Positions 17,255 to 27,014 of a stretch of DNA of 50,228 bases are shown piece after piece (the first letter of the stretch is position 1; every line of letters starts with the position of its first letter). The stretch lies in assembly GCF_009711045.1 (NCBI RefSeq), contig NZ_WMJX01000021.1, positions 1-50,228 of the forward strand. Reading direction: 5' to 3'. A program made the position numbers and the translations under genes. This stretch comes from Myroides albus (GTDB lineage: Bacteria; Bacteroidota; Bacteroidia; Flavobacteriales; Flavobacteriaceae). Below the pieces are notes generated by a model. The model had not been told where the DNA came from and did no database searches. It saw only the letters and a list, made by a program, of their open reading frames with translations.

Positions 17255-19660
17255 ATGAAAAGATTAATAAAGAAAGTGGCCGTAGTAGGATCTGGAGTAA
17301 TGGGATCTGCTATTGCTTGTCACTTTGCTAATATTGGACTAGAGGTATTACTTCTTGATATTGTACCAAGAGAATTAACTCCTGATGAAGAGAAGAAAGG
17401 TTTAACACTTGAACACAAAGCAGTACGCAACAAAATTGCTAATACTCATTTAGCTAATGCTTTGAAATCTAAACCAGCTCCAATCTATTCTCAAGCATTT
17501 GCTTCTCGCATTTCGACTGGGAATATAGAAGATGACTTAGTGAAGATCAAAGATTGTGATTGGGTAATCGAAGTTGTAATCGAGAGATTAGATATTAAAA
17601 AATCAGTATTCGAACAAATCGAGAAATACAGAAAACCAGGTTCGTTAATTACTTCTAACACTTCTGGTATTCCAATGAAACTAATGGTAGAGGGCCGTTC
17701 AGAAGATTTCCAAAAACACTTCTGTGGAACGCACTTCTTCAACCCTCCAAGATATTTACAATTATTCGAGATTATCCCTGGACCACAAACGGCTCCTGAG
17801 GTAATCGAATTCTTCCAAAAATACAGTAGTCTTTACTTAGGTAAAACGCCAGTATTGTGTAAAGACACACCTGGGTTTATCGGTAACCGCGTAGGGGTTT
17901 ACTCTATGGCAATGGTAATGCAATTAGCTCAAGAAATAGGGTTAACTATCGAGGAAGCTGATACACTGACAGGATCTATCTTAGGACGTCCTAAAACAGG
18001 TACTTTTAAACTAGGAGATTTAGTAGGATTAGATACCGCTGTTAACGTAACGAATGGATTAAAGCAAAACTGCCCTGCAGACGCTATGATTCAAGAAGTT
18101 AAAGATAGCAAACCGCTTAACTTCCTATTAGAAAATAAATTCTTAGGTGACAAATCAAGAAAAGGATTCTACTACAAAGAAGTAGATAAAGAAGGTAAAA
18201 CTAATCGCTTTGCTTTAGACTTAGAGAAATTAGAATACCGTCCATTAGAACGTGCTAAAATAGCTGTTCTTGAAACTGCAAAACAAGCTGGTGGTACGAA
18301 AGCTAAATTAGCTTTATTATTAGCAGACCAAACTAAAGCAGGTGAATTAATCAGAAAACACTTTGCTTCTTTATTTGCATACGTTTCTCAACGTGTTCCA
18401 GAAATCACTGACACCCTATTCCCTATCGATGATGCTATGCGTACAGGATATGCGTGGAAATATGGTCCATTCCAAACTTGGGATTTAGTAGGCCTTGAAA
18501 AGGGAATCGCTTTAATCGAAAAAGAAGGTTACACAGTAGCTGATTGGGTTAAAGAATTGGCAGCTTCTGGAGCGAAGAGTTTCTATAAAGTGGAGAATGG
18601 TAAAAAACTGTTCTACAACCAAAACACAAAAACTTTTGAACCTATTCCTGGACAAGATGCCTTCATTATCCTTGACAATATTAGAACATCTAATAAAGTA
18701 TGGGGTAATAGTGAAGCTTCATTAATCGACTTAGGTGATGGTATCGTAAACTTAGAGTTCCACTCAAAGATGAATACAATCGGTGGTGGTGTTTTAGCAG
18801 GATTAAACAAAGCTGTTGAAATCGCTGAAAAAGACTTCCAAGGATTAGTAGTAGGTAACCAAGGTAGCAACTTCTCTGTAGGAGCGAACTTAATGATGAT
18901 TTTTATGATGGCTGCAGAGCAAGATTGGGATGAGTTAAATATCGCTATTAAAACATTCCAAGATACAATGATGAAAATGCGTTACTCAGGTATTCCTGTA
19001 GTTGCTGCTCCTCATGGAATGACATTTGGTGGTGGATGTGAGCTAAGCTTACACGCCGATAAAGTAGTAGCTGCCGCAGAGACATATATCGGATTAGTAG
19101 AATTCGGTGTAGGACTTATCCCTGGTGGAGGTGGTTCTAAAGAGATGACCGTAAGAGCGTCTGATCTATACCGCAAAAATGATGTAGAGCTAAATACACT
19201 GCAAGAGCACTTCTTAACTATCGGTATGGCTAAAGTAGCTACATCAGCACAAGAGGCTTTTGACTTAAATATATTGCAAAAAGGAAAAGATGTAGTGGTT
19301 GTAAACAAAGATTTACAATTGGCACAAGCGAAGCGCGAAGCTTTAGTATTAGCACAAGCAGGATATACACAACCGGCTAAACGCAAAGATATTAAAGTAC
19401 TTGGTCGTCAGGCTTTAGGTATGTTCTTAGTAGGAACTGACAGTATGATGGCTGGTAAATACATCTCTGAACACGATCGCAAGATCGCTAACAAACTGGC
19501 TTATGTAATGGCAGGAGGAGATTTATCAGAAGCTACATTAGTGACTGAACAGTATTTATTAGATCTTGAAAGAGAGGCTTTCTTATCACTATGTGGTGAA
19601 CGCAAAACGCTGGAGAGAATCCAATACATGCTGAAAAATGGTAAACCATTAAGAAACTAA
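17255..19660 (+). CDS. fadN: 3-hydroxyacyl-CoA dehydrogenase / enoyl-CoA hydratase, FadN type
   Basis: This 801-residue bifunctional enzyme carries out the second and third steps of beta-oxidation. The NAD-binding dehydrogenase comes first (GSGVMG at 12-17; THFFNPPR and DTPGFIGNR in the middle), and the enoyl-CoA hydratase/crotonase domain is C-terminal (about 490-690, with GGGCELSLHADK near 592 and GGGGSKEM near 625). This order is the reverse of E. coli FadB and equals B. subtilis FadN. The gene order fadN-fadA-fadE matches the B. subtilis operon too. It is intact, 40 bp after marR and 28 bp before fadA. Confidence 0.92.
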   Translation: MKRLIKKVAVVGSGVMGSAIACHFANIGLEVLLLDIVPRELTPDEEKKGLTLEHKAVRNKIANTHLANALKSKPAPIYSQAFASRISTGNIEDDLVKIKDCDWVIEVVIERLDIKKSVFEQIEKYRKPGSLITSNTSGIPMKLMVEGRSEDFQKHFCGTHFFNPPRYLQLFEIIPGPQTAPEVIEFFQKYSSLYLGKTPVLCKDTPGFIGNRVGVYSMAMVMQLAQEIGLTIEEADTLTGSILGRPKTGTFKLGDLVGLDTAVNVTNGLKQNCPADAMIQEVKDSKPLNFLLENKFLGDKSRKGFYYKEVDKEGKTNRFALDLEKLEYRPLERAKIAVLETAKQAGGTKAKLALLLADQTKAGELIRKHFASLFAYVSQRVPEITDTLFPIDDAMRTGYAWKYGPFQTWDLVGLEKGIALIEKEGYTVADWVKELAASGAKSFYKVENGKKLFYNQNTKTFEPIPGQDAFIILDNIRTSNKVWGNSEASLIDLGDGIVNLEFHSKMNTIGGGVLAGLNKAVEIAEKDFQGLVVGNQGSNFSVGANLMMIFMMAAEQDWDELNIAIKTFQDTMMKMRYSGIPVVAAPHGMTFGGGCELSLHADKVVAAAETYIGLVEFGVGLIPGGGGSKEMTVRASDLYRKNDVELNTLQEHFLTIGMAKVATSAQEAFDLNILQKGKDVVVVNKDLQLAQAKREALVLAQAGYTQPAKRKDIKVLGRQALGMFLVGTDSMMAGKYISEHDRKIANKLAYVMAGGDLSEATLVTEQYLLDLEREAFLSLCGERKTLERIQYMLKNGKPLRN

Positions 19661-19688
19661 TCTTTAACCAATTAAAACGACAAAGAAT

Positions 19689-20870
19689 ATGAAAACCGCA
19701 TATATAGTACAAGGATATAGAACGGCAGTAGGTAAAGCGCCTAAGGGTGTATTCAGATTTAAAAGACCGGATGAACTGGCTGCTGAGACTATTGAATATT
19801 TAATGAGTAAACTACCAGAGTTTGACAAAACTCGCATCGATGATGTAATGGTAGGAAACGCAATGCCTGAGGCTGAGCAAGGACTAAATATGGCTCGTCT
19901 AATCTCTCTAATGGGATTAAAAGTAGATGACGTACCTGGAGTAACTGTAAATAGATATTGTGCTTCTGGTATAGAAACTATCGGTATGGCTGTAGCTAAA
20001 ATACAAGCAGGTATGGCTGACTGTATCATCGCAGGTGGTGCAGAGAGTATGAGTTATATCCCAATGGGAGGATATAAACCAACACCTGACTACGGTGTAG
20101 CAAAAGAAGGAAATGAAGATTACTACTGGGGAATGGGATTGACAGCTGAGGCTGTAGCTAATCAATTCAAAGTTTCTCGTGAAGATCAAGATGAGTTTGC
20201 CTTTAACTCACATATGAAAGCTTTAAAAGCACAAGCAGAAGGGAAATTTGACAATCAAATCGTTCCTATTACCATTAATGAAGTATTCATTAACGAAAAA
20301 GGAAAAAAAGATAGTAAATCATATACAGTGACTAAAGACGAAGGACCAAGAGCTGGTACTTCTATCGAAGCCTTAGCAAAACTAAGACCTGTATTCGCTG
20401 CAGATGGATCTGTAACAGCAGGTAACTCTTCTCAAATGAGTGATGGGGCTGCTTTCGTGATGGTGATGTCAGAAGAAATGGTAAAAGAGCTAAACATAGA
20501 ACCTATCGCACGCATGGTAAACTATGCTGCAGCTGGTGTAGAACCACGCATCATGGGTATAGGACCTGTTAAAGCAATTCCAAAAGCATTAAAACAAGCA
20601 GGATTACAGTTAAAAGATATCGATCTTTTTGAATTAAACGAGGCTTTTGCTTCTCAATCTTTGGCTGTAATTAGAGAGTTAGGTATCAACCCTGATATTG
20701 TAAACGTAAACGGTGGAGCTATTGCATTAGGTCACCCATTAGGATGTACAGGAGCAAAACTATCCGTTCAGTTATTTGATGAAATGAAACGCAGAGGTTC
20801 TAAATACGGAATGGTAACAATGTGTGTAGGTACAGGACAAGGTGCTGCAGGAATCTATGAATTATTATAA
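19689..20870 (+). CDS. fadA: Acetyl-CoA C-acyltransferase (thiolase)
   Basis: This 393-residue thiolase cleaves 3-ketoacyl-CoA in the last step of beta-oxidation. The acyl-accepting Cys91 sits in NRYCASGIET, His349 in GHPLGCTGA, and the second catalytic Cys379 in MCVGTGQG. The length is normal for the family. It is embedded between fadN and fadE with gaps of 28 and 30 bp and no terminator, so all belong to one transcript. Confidence 0.93.
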   Translation: MKTAYIVQGYRTAVGKAPKGVFRFKRPDELAAETIEYLMSKLPEFDKTRIDDVMVGNAMPEAEQGLNMARLISLMGLKVDDVPGVTVNRYCASGIETIGMAVAKIQAGMADCIIAGGAESMSYIPMGGYKPTPDYGVAKEGNEDYYWGMGLTAEAVANQFKVSREDQDEFAFNSHMKALKAQAEGKFDNQIVPITINEVFINEKGKKDSKSYTVTKDEGPRAGTSIEALAKLRPVFAADGSVTAGNSSQMSDGAAFVMVMSEEMVKELNIEPIARMVNYAAAGVEPRIMGIGPVKAIPKALKQAGLQLKDIDLFELNEAFASQSLAVIRELGINPDIVNVNGGAIALGHPLGCTGAKLSVQLFDEMKRRGSKYGMVTMCVGTGQGAAGIYELL

Positions 20871-20900
20871 TAAAGCTATTAACCAATAAAGAAAATAAAC

Positions 20901-22694
20901 ATGAGTAAAGATATCGTAAGAGGAGGTCAATTCTTAGTAAAAGAAACGAAATGTGAAAACATTTTCACTCCTGAAGATTTTACAGAAGAGCAAATAATGA
21001 TGCGTGAATCTGTAAAAGAATTTATCGACAAAGAAATATGGCCTAACAAAGAGCGCTTCGAGAAAAAAGACTACGCATTCACTGAGGAAACTATGCGTAA
21101 AGCTGGTGAACTTGGTTTATTAGGAGTTGCTGTACCAGAAGCTTATGGCGGATTAGAAATGGGATTCATCTCTACAATGTTAGTTTGTGATTATATTTCT
21201 GGAGCGACGGGTTCATTCTCAACTGCATTCGGTGCTCACACAGGAATTGGGACAATGCCAATTACACTATACGGAAACGAAGAACAAAAGAAAAAATACG
21301 TTCCTAAATTAGCTTCAGGAGAGTGGTTTGGTGCATACTGTTTAACAGAACCAGATGCAGGATCAGATGCTAATTCAGGAAAGACAAAAGCTGTATTATC
21401 AGCGGATGGTAAGTACTACTCTATCACAGGACAAAAAATGTGGATCTCTAACGCTGGATTCTGTAATGTATTCATCGTATTCGCACGTATCGAAGATGAC
21501 AAAAACATTACTGGGTTTATCGTAGAAAACGATCCAAGTAACGGAATTACATTAGGAGAAGAAGAACACAAATTGGGTATTAGAGCTTCTTCTACTCGTC
21601 AAGTATTCTTTAGCGATACGAAAGTTCCAGTAGAGAATATGCTTTCTGAAAGAGGTAATGGATTTAAAATTGCGATGAATGCTTTAAACGTAGGACGTAT
21701 CAAATTAGCAGCTGCTTGTTTAGATTCTCAACGTCGTTTAATCACGCAATCAGTTAAATATGCAAACGAGCGTATTCAGTTTAAAACTCCTATCTCATCT
21801 TTCGGAGCTATCCGTACGAAATTAGCTGAGATGGCAACTAATGCTTATGTAGGTGAAGCTGCATCATACAGAGCGGCGGCAGCTATTGAGGAGAGAATCA
21901 ATCAACGTATTGCAGAAGGAAACACACATCAAGAAGCTGAGCTAAAAGGTGTAGAGGAATTTGCTATCGAGTGTTCTATCCTAAAAGTTGCTGTATCAGA
22001 AGACGTACAAGCTTGTGCAGATGAAGGAATCCAAATCTTCGGTGGTATGGGATTCTCAGAAGACACACCAATGGAAAGCGCATGGAGAGATGCTCGTATT
22101 TCACGTATCTACGAAGGTACAAACGAGATCAACCGCATGCTTACTGTAGGGATGTTGATTAAAAAAGCAATGAAGGGACATGTAGATTTATTAGGTCCTG
22201 CTATGAAAGTAGCTGACGAATTAATGAGTATCCCAAGCTTTGATGTACCAGATTATTCTGAATTATTCGCTGAAGAAAAAGAGATGATCAGCAAGTTAAA
22301 ACAAGCTTTCTTAATGGTAGCTGGTAGTGCTGTTCAAAAGTTCGGTCCAGATTTGGAAAAACACCAAGCTTTATTAATGGCAGCTTCTGATATGCTAATT
22401 GAAATCTATATGGCAGAAAGTGCTATCCTTAGAACAGAGAAATTAGCGAAGTTAAAAGGAGAAGAAAATATTAAAGAGCAAATCGCTATGGCTCAATTAT
22501 ACTTATACCACGCTGTAGACATCATCGGATTAAAAGGTAAAGAAGGAATCGCTTCTTTCGCTGAAGGTGATGAACAACGTGTAATGTTAATGGGGCTACG
22601 CAGATTTACAAAATATGTGAACCTACCTAATGTAAATGCACTAAGAGAAACTATTGCATCAAAATTAGTAGACGCAAACGAATACGTATTCTAA
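20901..22694 (+). CDS. fadE: Acyl-CoA dehydrogenase, FadE type
   Basis: This 597-residue FAD-dependent acyl-CoA dehydrogenase makes the 2,3-double bond in the first oxidation step. The N- and middle domains hold CLTEPDAGSDA (about 150) and GQKMWISNAGF (about 178). The C-terminal helical domain has QIFGGMGFSEDTPMES and the IYEGTNEI motif (near 410). An extra C-terminal region beyond 450 makes it longer than the usual 380-residue enzymes and similar in length to B. subtilis FadE. It is last in the operon and is followed by a terminator. Confidence 0.92.
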   Translation: MSKDIVRGGQFLVKETKCENIFTPEDFTEEQIMMRESVKEFIDKEIWPNKERFEKKDYAFTEETMRKAGELGLLGVAVPEAYGGLEMGFISTMLVCDYISGATGSFSTAFGAHTGIGTMPITLYGNEEQKKKYVPKLASGEWFGAYCLTEPDAGSDANSGKTKAVLSADGKYYSITGQKMWISNAGFCNVFIVFARIEDDKNITGFIVENDPSNGITLGEEEHKLGIRASSTRQVFFSDTKVPVENMLSERGNGFKIAMNALNVGRIKLAAACLDSQRRLITQSVKYANERIQFKTPISSFGAIRTKLAEMATNAYVGEAASYRAAAAIEERINQRIAEGNTHQEAELKGVEEFAIECSILKVAVSEDVQACADEGIQIFGGMGFSEDTPMESAWRDARISRIYEGTNEINRMLTVGMLIKKAMKGHVDLLGPAMKVADELMSIPSFDVPDYSELFAEEKEMISKLKQAFLMVAGSAVQKFGPDLEKHQALLMAASDMLIEIYMAESAILRTEKLAKLKGEENIKEQIAMAQLYLYHAVDIIGLKGKEGIASFAEGDEQRVMLMGLRRFTKYVNLPNVNALRETIASKLVDANEYVF

Positions 22695-22728
22695 TTTAGG
22701 ATACAGACAATTTGGTTTAGTTTGTTTG

Positions 22729-22768
22729 AAAAAAACCGTCATTTTTCTTCGGAGAAAGGGCGGTTTTT
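22729..22768 (+). terminator. Intrinsic terminator of the fad operon
   Basis: AAAAACCG pairs with CGGTTTTT across an inner stem (TTTCTTCGGAGAAA), followed by a T-run, about 35 bp past the fadE stop. Confidence 0.75.
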
Positions 22769-22918
22769 TATTTGACTACTAACCAAAAACGAAAAGCACT
22801 AATTAACAGATAGTTAATATATTTTTCTCAAACAAAATCCGTTATTTGCAACTTTAAATACATAATTATAGCCAATATTGTTTATAAAATCACTATTTTG
22901 CAAAAAAAGAAAGCATCC

Positions 22919-23995
22919 ATGAGAAATAAACTACTGTTATTTTCTTTCCTATCCCTTATAGGAAGTAAAGCAATTGCGCAAGATTTCAACCAAAAGAGTA
23001 TTTTTAAACTTCCCGAAAGTGAAGTGGTAAACGACTTTAACCTTTACTTGGACACGAGATATGATTATAAAAATGTCTTCACTCCTACCCAAACAGAACT
23101 AAGTCAATTTCAAGTGAATCAAACAAGGATTTACTTAACAACTAAATTGTTCAATAAGGTTGATTTTAATTTTCGATATAGTTTTAATGCGAAAGAAAGT
23201 AAAGACGCATTAGAGTTTGCCTTCCTGGAATATCATATCAATGACAACTGGGCAATCTCAGCAGGTAAACTATTTACAAACTGGGGGTCTTTTGATATTG
23301 ATTACAATGGTGCAGAATTATACATGTACACCATTGTGACAAATGATATTGAAGTATACAGCCCTGGGGTGAATTTTATGTACTATATGAATAAACATAA
23401 ATTTACTTTCCAGATAAGTAGTCCTACAGAAGTTTTTACAACTCCAGAATATAAAAATAAGGCGTATTCTTATATGTTATTGTGGGAAGGAAAACTATTC
23501 AATGACAAATTAAGAACCAGATACGGCTACTCTTTGATGCAACATGATAGTTCAAAATACTATAATTGGGCTACAATCGGTAATCAGCTTCACTTAGGGA
23601 AATGGATTTTTGAATCAGATTGGATTTATGGAACAAGAAACTTAAACTATAGTGACTTGGTAAATATTGAAGATATTGGCGTATCTGAAGTTAGAGATAA
23701 TTCATTTGCTCTAAGTGCTAAATACAAGATCAATAAATTTGTTCCCTATATTAGAGGTATTTACAACAAAAGGAAAGATTTAACCAATAACTATGCTTAT
23801 TCTCAAGTCAACCTTCAAGCAGCTTTAGAATACTATCCTTTACAAGATCAAAACCTCTTTAAGGATTTAAGGTTATTTACAGCCTATATATACCAAAACC
23901 AAAGTTTTGAAAGAGAATTATCACATCTCTCCGATCAACACGAAAATCAAATCGTAGCAGGAATAAGATGGTTAATCCCTATGGTAAGAAAATAA
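22919..23995 (+). CDS. Outer-membrane porin, OprO/P-like barrel
   Basis: This 358-residue protein has a Sec signal (about 1-20, ending AIA-QDF) and a barrel built from repeated amphipathic strands. I place the start at the ATG giving MRNKLLLF; an in-frame TTG seven codons upstream is less likely. The C-terminus ends in IRWLIPMVRK rather than an aromatic residue. That is unusual for a barrel, though the frame shows no disruption. It follows the fad operon and may take part in uptake of fatty acids or other solutes, but this is a guess from position only. Confidence 0.72.
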   Translation: MRNKLLLFSFLSLIGSKAIAQDFNQKSIFKLPESEVVNDFNLYLDTRYDYKNVFTPTQTELSQFQVNQTRIYLTTKLFNKVDFNFRYSFNAKESKDALEFAFLEYHINDNWAISAGKLFTNWGSFDIDYNGAELYMYTIVTNDIEVYSPGVNFMYYMNKHKFTFQISSPTEVFTTPEYKNKAYSYMLLWEGKLFNDKLRTRYGYSLMQHDSSKYYNWATIGNQLHLGKWIFESDWIYGTRNLNYSDLVNIEDIGVSEVRDNSFALSAKYKINKFVPYIRGIYNKRKDLTNNYAYSQVNLQAALEYYPLQDQNLFKDLRLFTAYIYQNQSFERELSHLSDQHENQIVAGIRWLIPMVRK

Positions 23996-24000
23996 AACAA

Positions 24001-24037
24001 GAAAGGAATAAGAGTTAAACTCTTGTTCCTTTTTTGT
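24001..24037 (+). terminator. Intrinsic terminator of the porin gene
   Basis: AAAGGAATAAGAG pairs with CTCTTGTTCCTTT (one mismatch), followed by a T-run, just after the porin stop codon. Confidence 0.82.
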
Positions 24038-24268
24038 TTTAGTACTTTAACTATTAGAAAAAAAGGAATAAAGACAATCTTTTTTATTGAGAAATGATTC
24101 CATTGTTCCTTAATTACTTATTTATGGACATTATTTAGCACTTTTATGCAACACTTCTAATTTTTAGTAATAATTTATACAATTTTATACCATTGATAGC
24201 AACAATATATATTTTTTAGTAATTTTATATTCGTAATTCTTAATCTTAATTGAGAAAAGTAGAATAGT

Positions 24269-25141
24269 ATGAAAAAGATACCCCGTTTTAATAGTTGCGA
24301 TTTATTAGATCAAGAAAACATTGCTCAGGATTGCGTTATTTTCGATTTGCAACACGTTTTATCATTGAGAAACAATGTTGTCTCTGTCGCACATAAGCAC
24401 TTGTTTTATCAAATCCTTTTCATAACGGGGGGTGAAGGAGAACACTTTATAGACTATAAAAACTACAATGTAAAGAAAGGAGATCTATTTTTCATCAATC
24501 CTGGCCAAGTACACCGTTGGGATTTTAACGAACACACCCAAGGTTTCATCATTAACTTTACAAAGGATTTTTTTGCTTCGTTTCTATCAGATAGCCAGTT
24601 TATCGATAATCTGCCTTTCTTTCGATTAGATATAGACAATGAATCTCTATTGAGTATTGACAGTTACTATTCTACTATACTAAATATTTTTGACAAGATA
24701 AATTACGAAGTACACCTTCAAAAAGGAACAGATCAAAATCTGATACGCGTTTACTTACTTGAGCTTTTTTTACTTTGTAAAAAGCACTATGAACACGATG
24801 ATAATTTTACTTATAGTCAGTTGCAACCAAGTAACCTTGTCAAGCAATTTGAATATTTGGTAGAAAAACACTTTTATGAGTTGCGTTTTCCAAAAGAATA
24901 TGCCGAATTACTATATGTCACACCAAATTACTTAAATGCTGTCTGTCAAAAAGTAAGAGGTCAATCAGCGGGAGAACTAATTAGAGGAAGAATACTTCTT
25001 GAAAGCAAAAGACTCTTAGTCAATACAAATATGTCTGCAAGTGAAATTGCCTATAAACTAAGTTTTAAAGACAATTCGTATTTTTCGCGTTTCTTTAAAA
25101 AGTATGTTGGTGTAGCACCAGATGAATATAGAAAATCATAA
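24269..25141 (+). CDS. AraC-family transcriptional regulator with cupin sensor
   Basis: This 290-residue protein has an N-terminal cupin-like sensor (about 40-105, with INPGQVHRWDF near 77) and a C-terminal AraC double helix-turn-helix (about 190-290, with the typical SASEIAYKLSF and YFSRFFKKYVGVAPDEYR segments). The ligand and targets cannot be read from the sequence. It stands alone, between the porin and the menaquinone genes, with its own terminator. It could regulate the upstream porin or fad genes. Confidence 0.88.
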   Translation: MKKIPRFNSCDLLDQENIAQDCVIFDLQHVLSLRNNVVSVAHKHLFYQILFITGGEGEHFIDYKNYNVKKGDLFFINPGQVHRWDFNEHTQGFIINFTKDFFASFLSDSQFIDNLPFFRLDIDNESLLSIDSYYSTILNIFDKINYEVHLQKGTDQNLIRVYLLELFLLCKKHYEHDDNFTYSQLQPSNLVKQFEYLVEKHFYELRFPKEYAELLYVTPNYLNAVCQKVRGQSAGELIRGRILLESKRLLVNTNMSASEIAYKLSFKDNSYFSRFFKKYVGVAPDEYRKS

Positions 25142-25183
25142 AAAAACAAGGCTTATAACGATGATTATAAGCCTTGTTTTTTA
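25141..25183. terminator. Bidirectional terminator between araC-type gene and menC
   Basis: ACAAGGCTTATAA pairs with TTATAAGCCTTGT around a 6-nt loop, with A/T tracts at both ends. It can serve the plus-strand AraC gene and, more distantly, the minus-strand menC. Confidence 0.82.
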
Positions 25184-25277
25184 TTGCTATCAATACACTA
25201 TTTTAGTAATTACCTTTTGATTTTTATAGATTTATATCCTCAATAATTGTTGGTAATACCCTTTATTATGAATGTTC

Positions 25278-26312
25278 TTATGGCACATTCCATTGTACAG
25301 TAGGATTGTACCACAAAGCACCTTGGTTTACTTCCAAAGGTGAATCAAAATTATTTGTATACAAAGCTCCTGTTCCCAAGCCTTGCGGCAAGCTATTTTT
25401 AAGTGTAAAAGTCCATTGTGCAATAGCATTCAAACCAATATTACTTTCTAAGGCAGAGGTAATCCACCATCCTATATTTCGCTCTTGAGCTAAAGCAATC
25501 CATTCCTCACTACCTCTATAACCGCCAACTAAACTTGGTTTTAAGATAATGTATTGAGGTTTAAGCTCATCTAACAACCTTGCTTTATCTTCTATGTTAA
25601 TCACCCCTATCAATTCTTCATCTAAAGCAATAGGCAAAGGAGTCTTTTTACATAACTCTGCCATTTGCTCATACTGACGTTGCTTAATAGGCTGCTCAAT
25701 ACTGTGCAATTTGAATTCAGACAATACTTCTAACTTTTCCAAGGCCTCTAAAGGCGTAAATCCTCCGTTAGCGTCAACTCTTAATTCAATCTCTTTTTCA
25801 GAGAAATGCGATCGAATATAGCGCAGTAAATCAACTTCTTTTTCAAAATCAATTGCCCCTATCTTCAGCTTAACGCATTTGAATCCAGCATTTAATTTCT
25901 CGTCAATCTGCTCTTTCATATACTCGTGCTCACCCATCCAAATTAAGCCGTTTATGTCAATGGCCTTTCTTCCCTCAGTAAAAGCAGATGGAAAAAGAAT
26001 AAAAGGATCTGAAGCTTCAAGTGATAAGAAAGCTTGCTCAACTCCAAACTGTATAGACGGCCATTCTCTTAGTTGTTCCCATAACACCTCTTTACCTAAA
26101 GCTATATTTTCAACTACCCATTGGAGTTTTTCTTCATATCCTAATCGGTCATCAAAACTAAGAGAGCGCAGTATCCCGCACTCTCCTATTCCAATTTTGT
26201 TATTTTCCTTAATTCTAAGCAACCATGTTTCTTTTTGGGTAAGAATACCCCTCGAGGTACCTGATGGTCTCTTAAAATCTAAAATATAGCGTTCATACGA
26301 TGCTTCTATCAT
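25278..26312 (-). CDS. menC: o-Succinylbenzoate synthase
   Basis: This 344-residue enolase-superfamily enzyme dehydrates SHCHC to o-succinylbenzoate in menaquinone synthesis. The active-site segments are CVKLKIG (about 148-154), VDANGGF (about 178-184), EQPIKQ (about 205), LDEELI (about 230) and KPSLVGG (about 255). The order matches MenC more than mandelate racemase-type enzymes. It starts 3 bp after the hydrolase gene stop, so it is translationally coupled with it and with menA. Confidence 0.88.
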   Translation of the reverse strand: MIEASYERYILDFKRPSGTSRGILTQKETWLLRIKENNKIGIGECGILRSLSFDDRLGYEEKLQWVVENIALGKEVLWEQLREWPSIQFGVEQAFLSLEASDPFILFPSAFTEGRKAIDINGLIWMGEHEYMKEQIDEKLNAGFKCVKLKIGAIDFEKEVDLLRYIRSHFSEKEIELRVDANGGFTPLEALEKLEVLSEFKLHSIEQPIKQRQYEQMAELCKKTPLPIALDEELIGVINIEDKARLLDELKPQYIILKPSLVGGYRGSEEWIALAQERNIGWWITSALESNIGLNAIAQWTFTLKNSLPQGLGTGALYTNNFDSPLEVNQGALWYNPTVQWNVP

Positions 26313-26315
26313 AAA

Positions 26316-27002
26316 CTACAAAGTTAGGCTCTCTCCAATAGCCAATAACATTAAATCCTTTCCTTTCTCAAAGAACTTCTTCTTAGCTTCTTCGTGATCT
26401 ATCTCGATATAACCAAAAGTATCAAAGTGATAACCCATAACTTTGTCACAACCTACAAAATCAGAAGCAATTACCGCTTCATCAATATCCATAGTAAAGT
26501 TGCTTCCAATAGGTAAAATAGCTAAATCCAATTGTGTAAAAAGAGGAATTAATTTCATGTCCATTGTCAAAGAAGTATCTCCAGCGATATAGACATTCTT
26601 GTTCTTGCTCTCTATCACGAATCCCCCTGGTTGTCCCCCATAGCTACCATCTGGAAAAGAACTCGAGTGAATAGCAGGCGTGTACTTTACTTTTCCAAAC
26701 TCAAATGTCCAACTACCACCGTGGTTCATCGGATGAGCTTGCAACCCTTTTGCCTCAAAATGGCCGGCAATTTCCGCATTTGACACCACTACAACATCGG
26801 GATTATTCTTCGCAATCAACTCTACATCTGCGATGTGATCTCCATGCGCGTGCGTTAAAAGAATGTAATCTGCTTTGATAGCATTAACGTCAATTTGTTT
26901 AGCTGCAGGCAAAGGATTACCCGTAATAAATGGGTCAACAATTATATTGATATCATCAATCGTTATACCTAAGCAAGCATGTCCGAAGTAAGTAATTTTC
27001 AT
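26316..27002 (-). CDS. Metal-dependent hydrolase, UPF0173 metallo-beta-lactamase fold
   Basis: This 228-residue protein has the MBL metal motif HAHGDH (about 51-56), a later conserved His/Asp set (GDTSLTMDM near 143) and GYHFDTFG near 190, as in the UPF0173 / YtkL family. Its natural substrate is unknown. It lies between menA (12 bp) and menC (3 bp) on one transcript. A part in the menaquinone pathway is possible, for example thioester hydrolysis, since DHNA-CoA hydrolysis is the one step with no gene seen here. That is a hypothesis only. Confidence 0.85.
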   Translation of the reverse strand: MKITYFGHACLGITIDDINIIVDPFITGNPLPAAKQIDVNAIKADYILLTHAHGDHIADVELIAKNNPDVVVVSNAEIAGHFEAKGLQAHPMNHGGSWTFEFGKVKYTPAIHSSSFPDGSYGGQPGGFVIESKNKNVYIAGDTSLTMDMKLIPLFTQLDLAILPIGSNFTMDIDEAVIASDFVGCDKVMGYHFDTFGYIEIDHEEAKKKFFEKGKDLMLLAIGESLTL

Positions 27003-27014
27003 ATTCTAATTATT

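Noticed and set aside
24262..24271. A half-site like the MarR palindrome arm at the start of the AraC gene
   Set aside because: Only one arm is present and it overlaps the start codon; it is probably chance.
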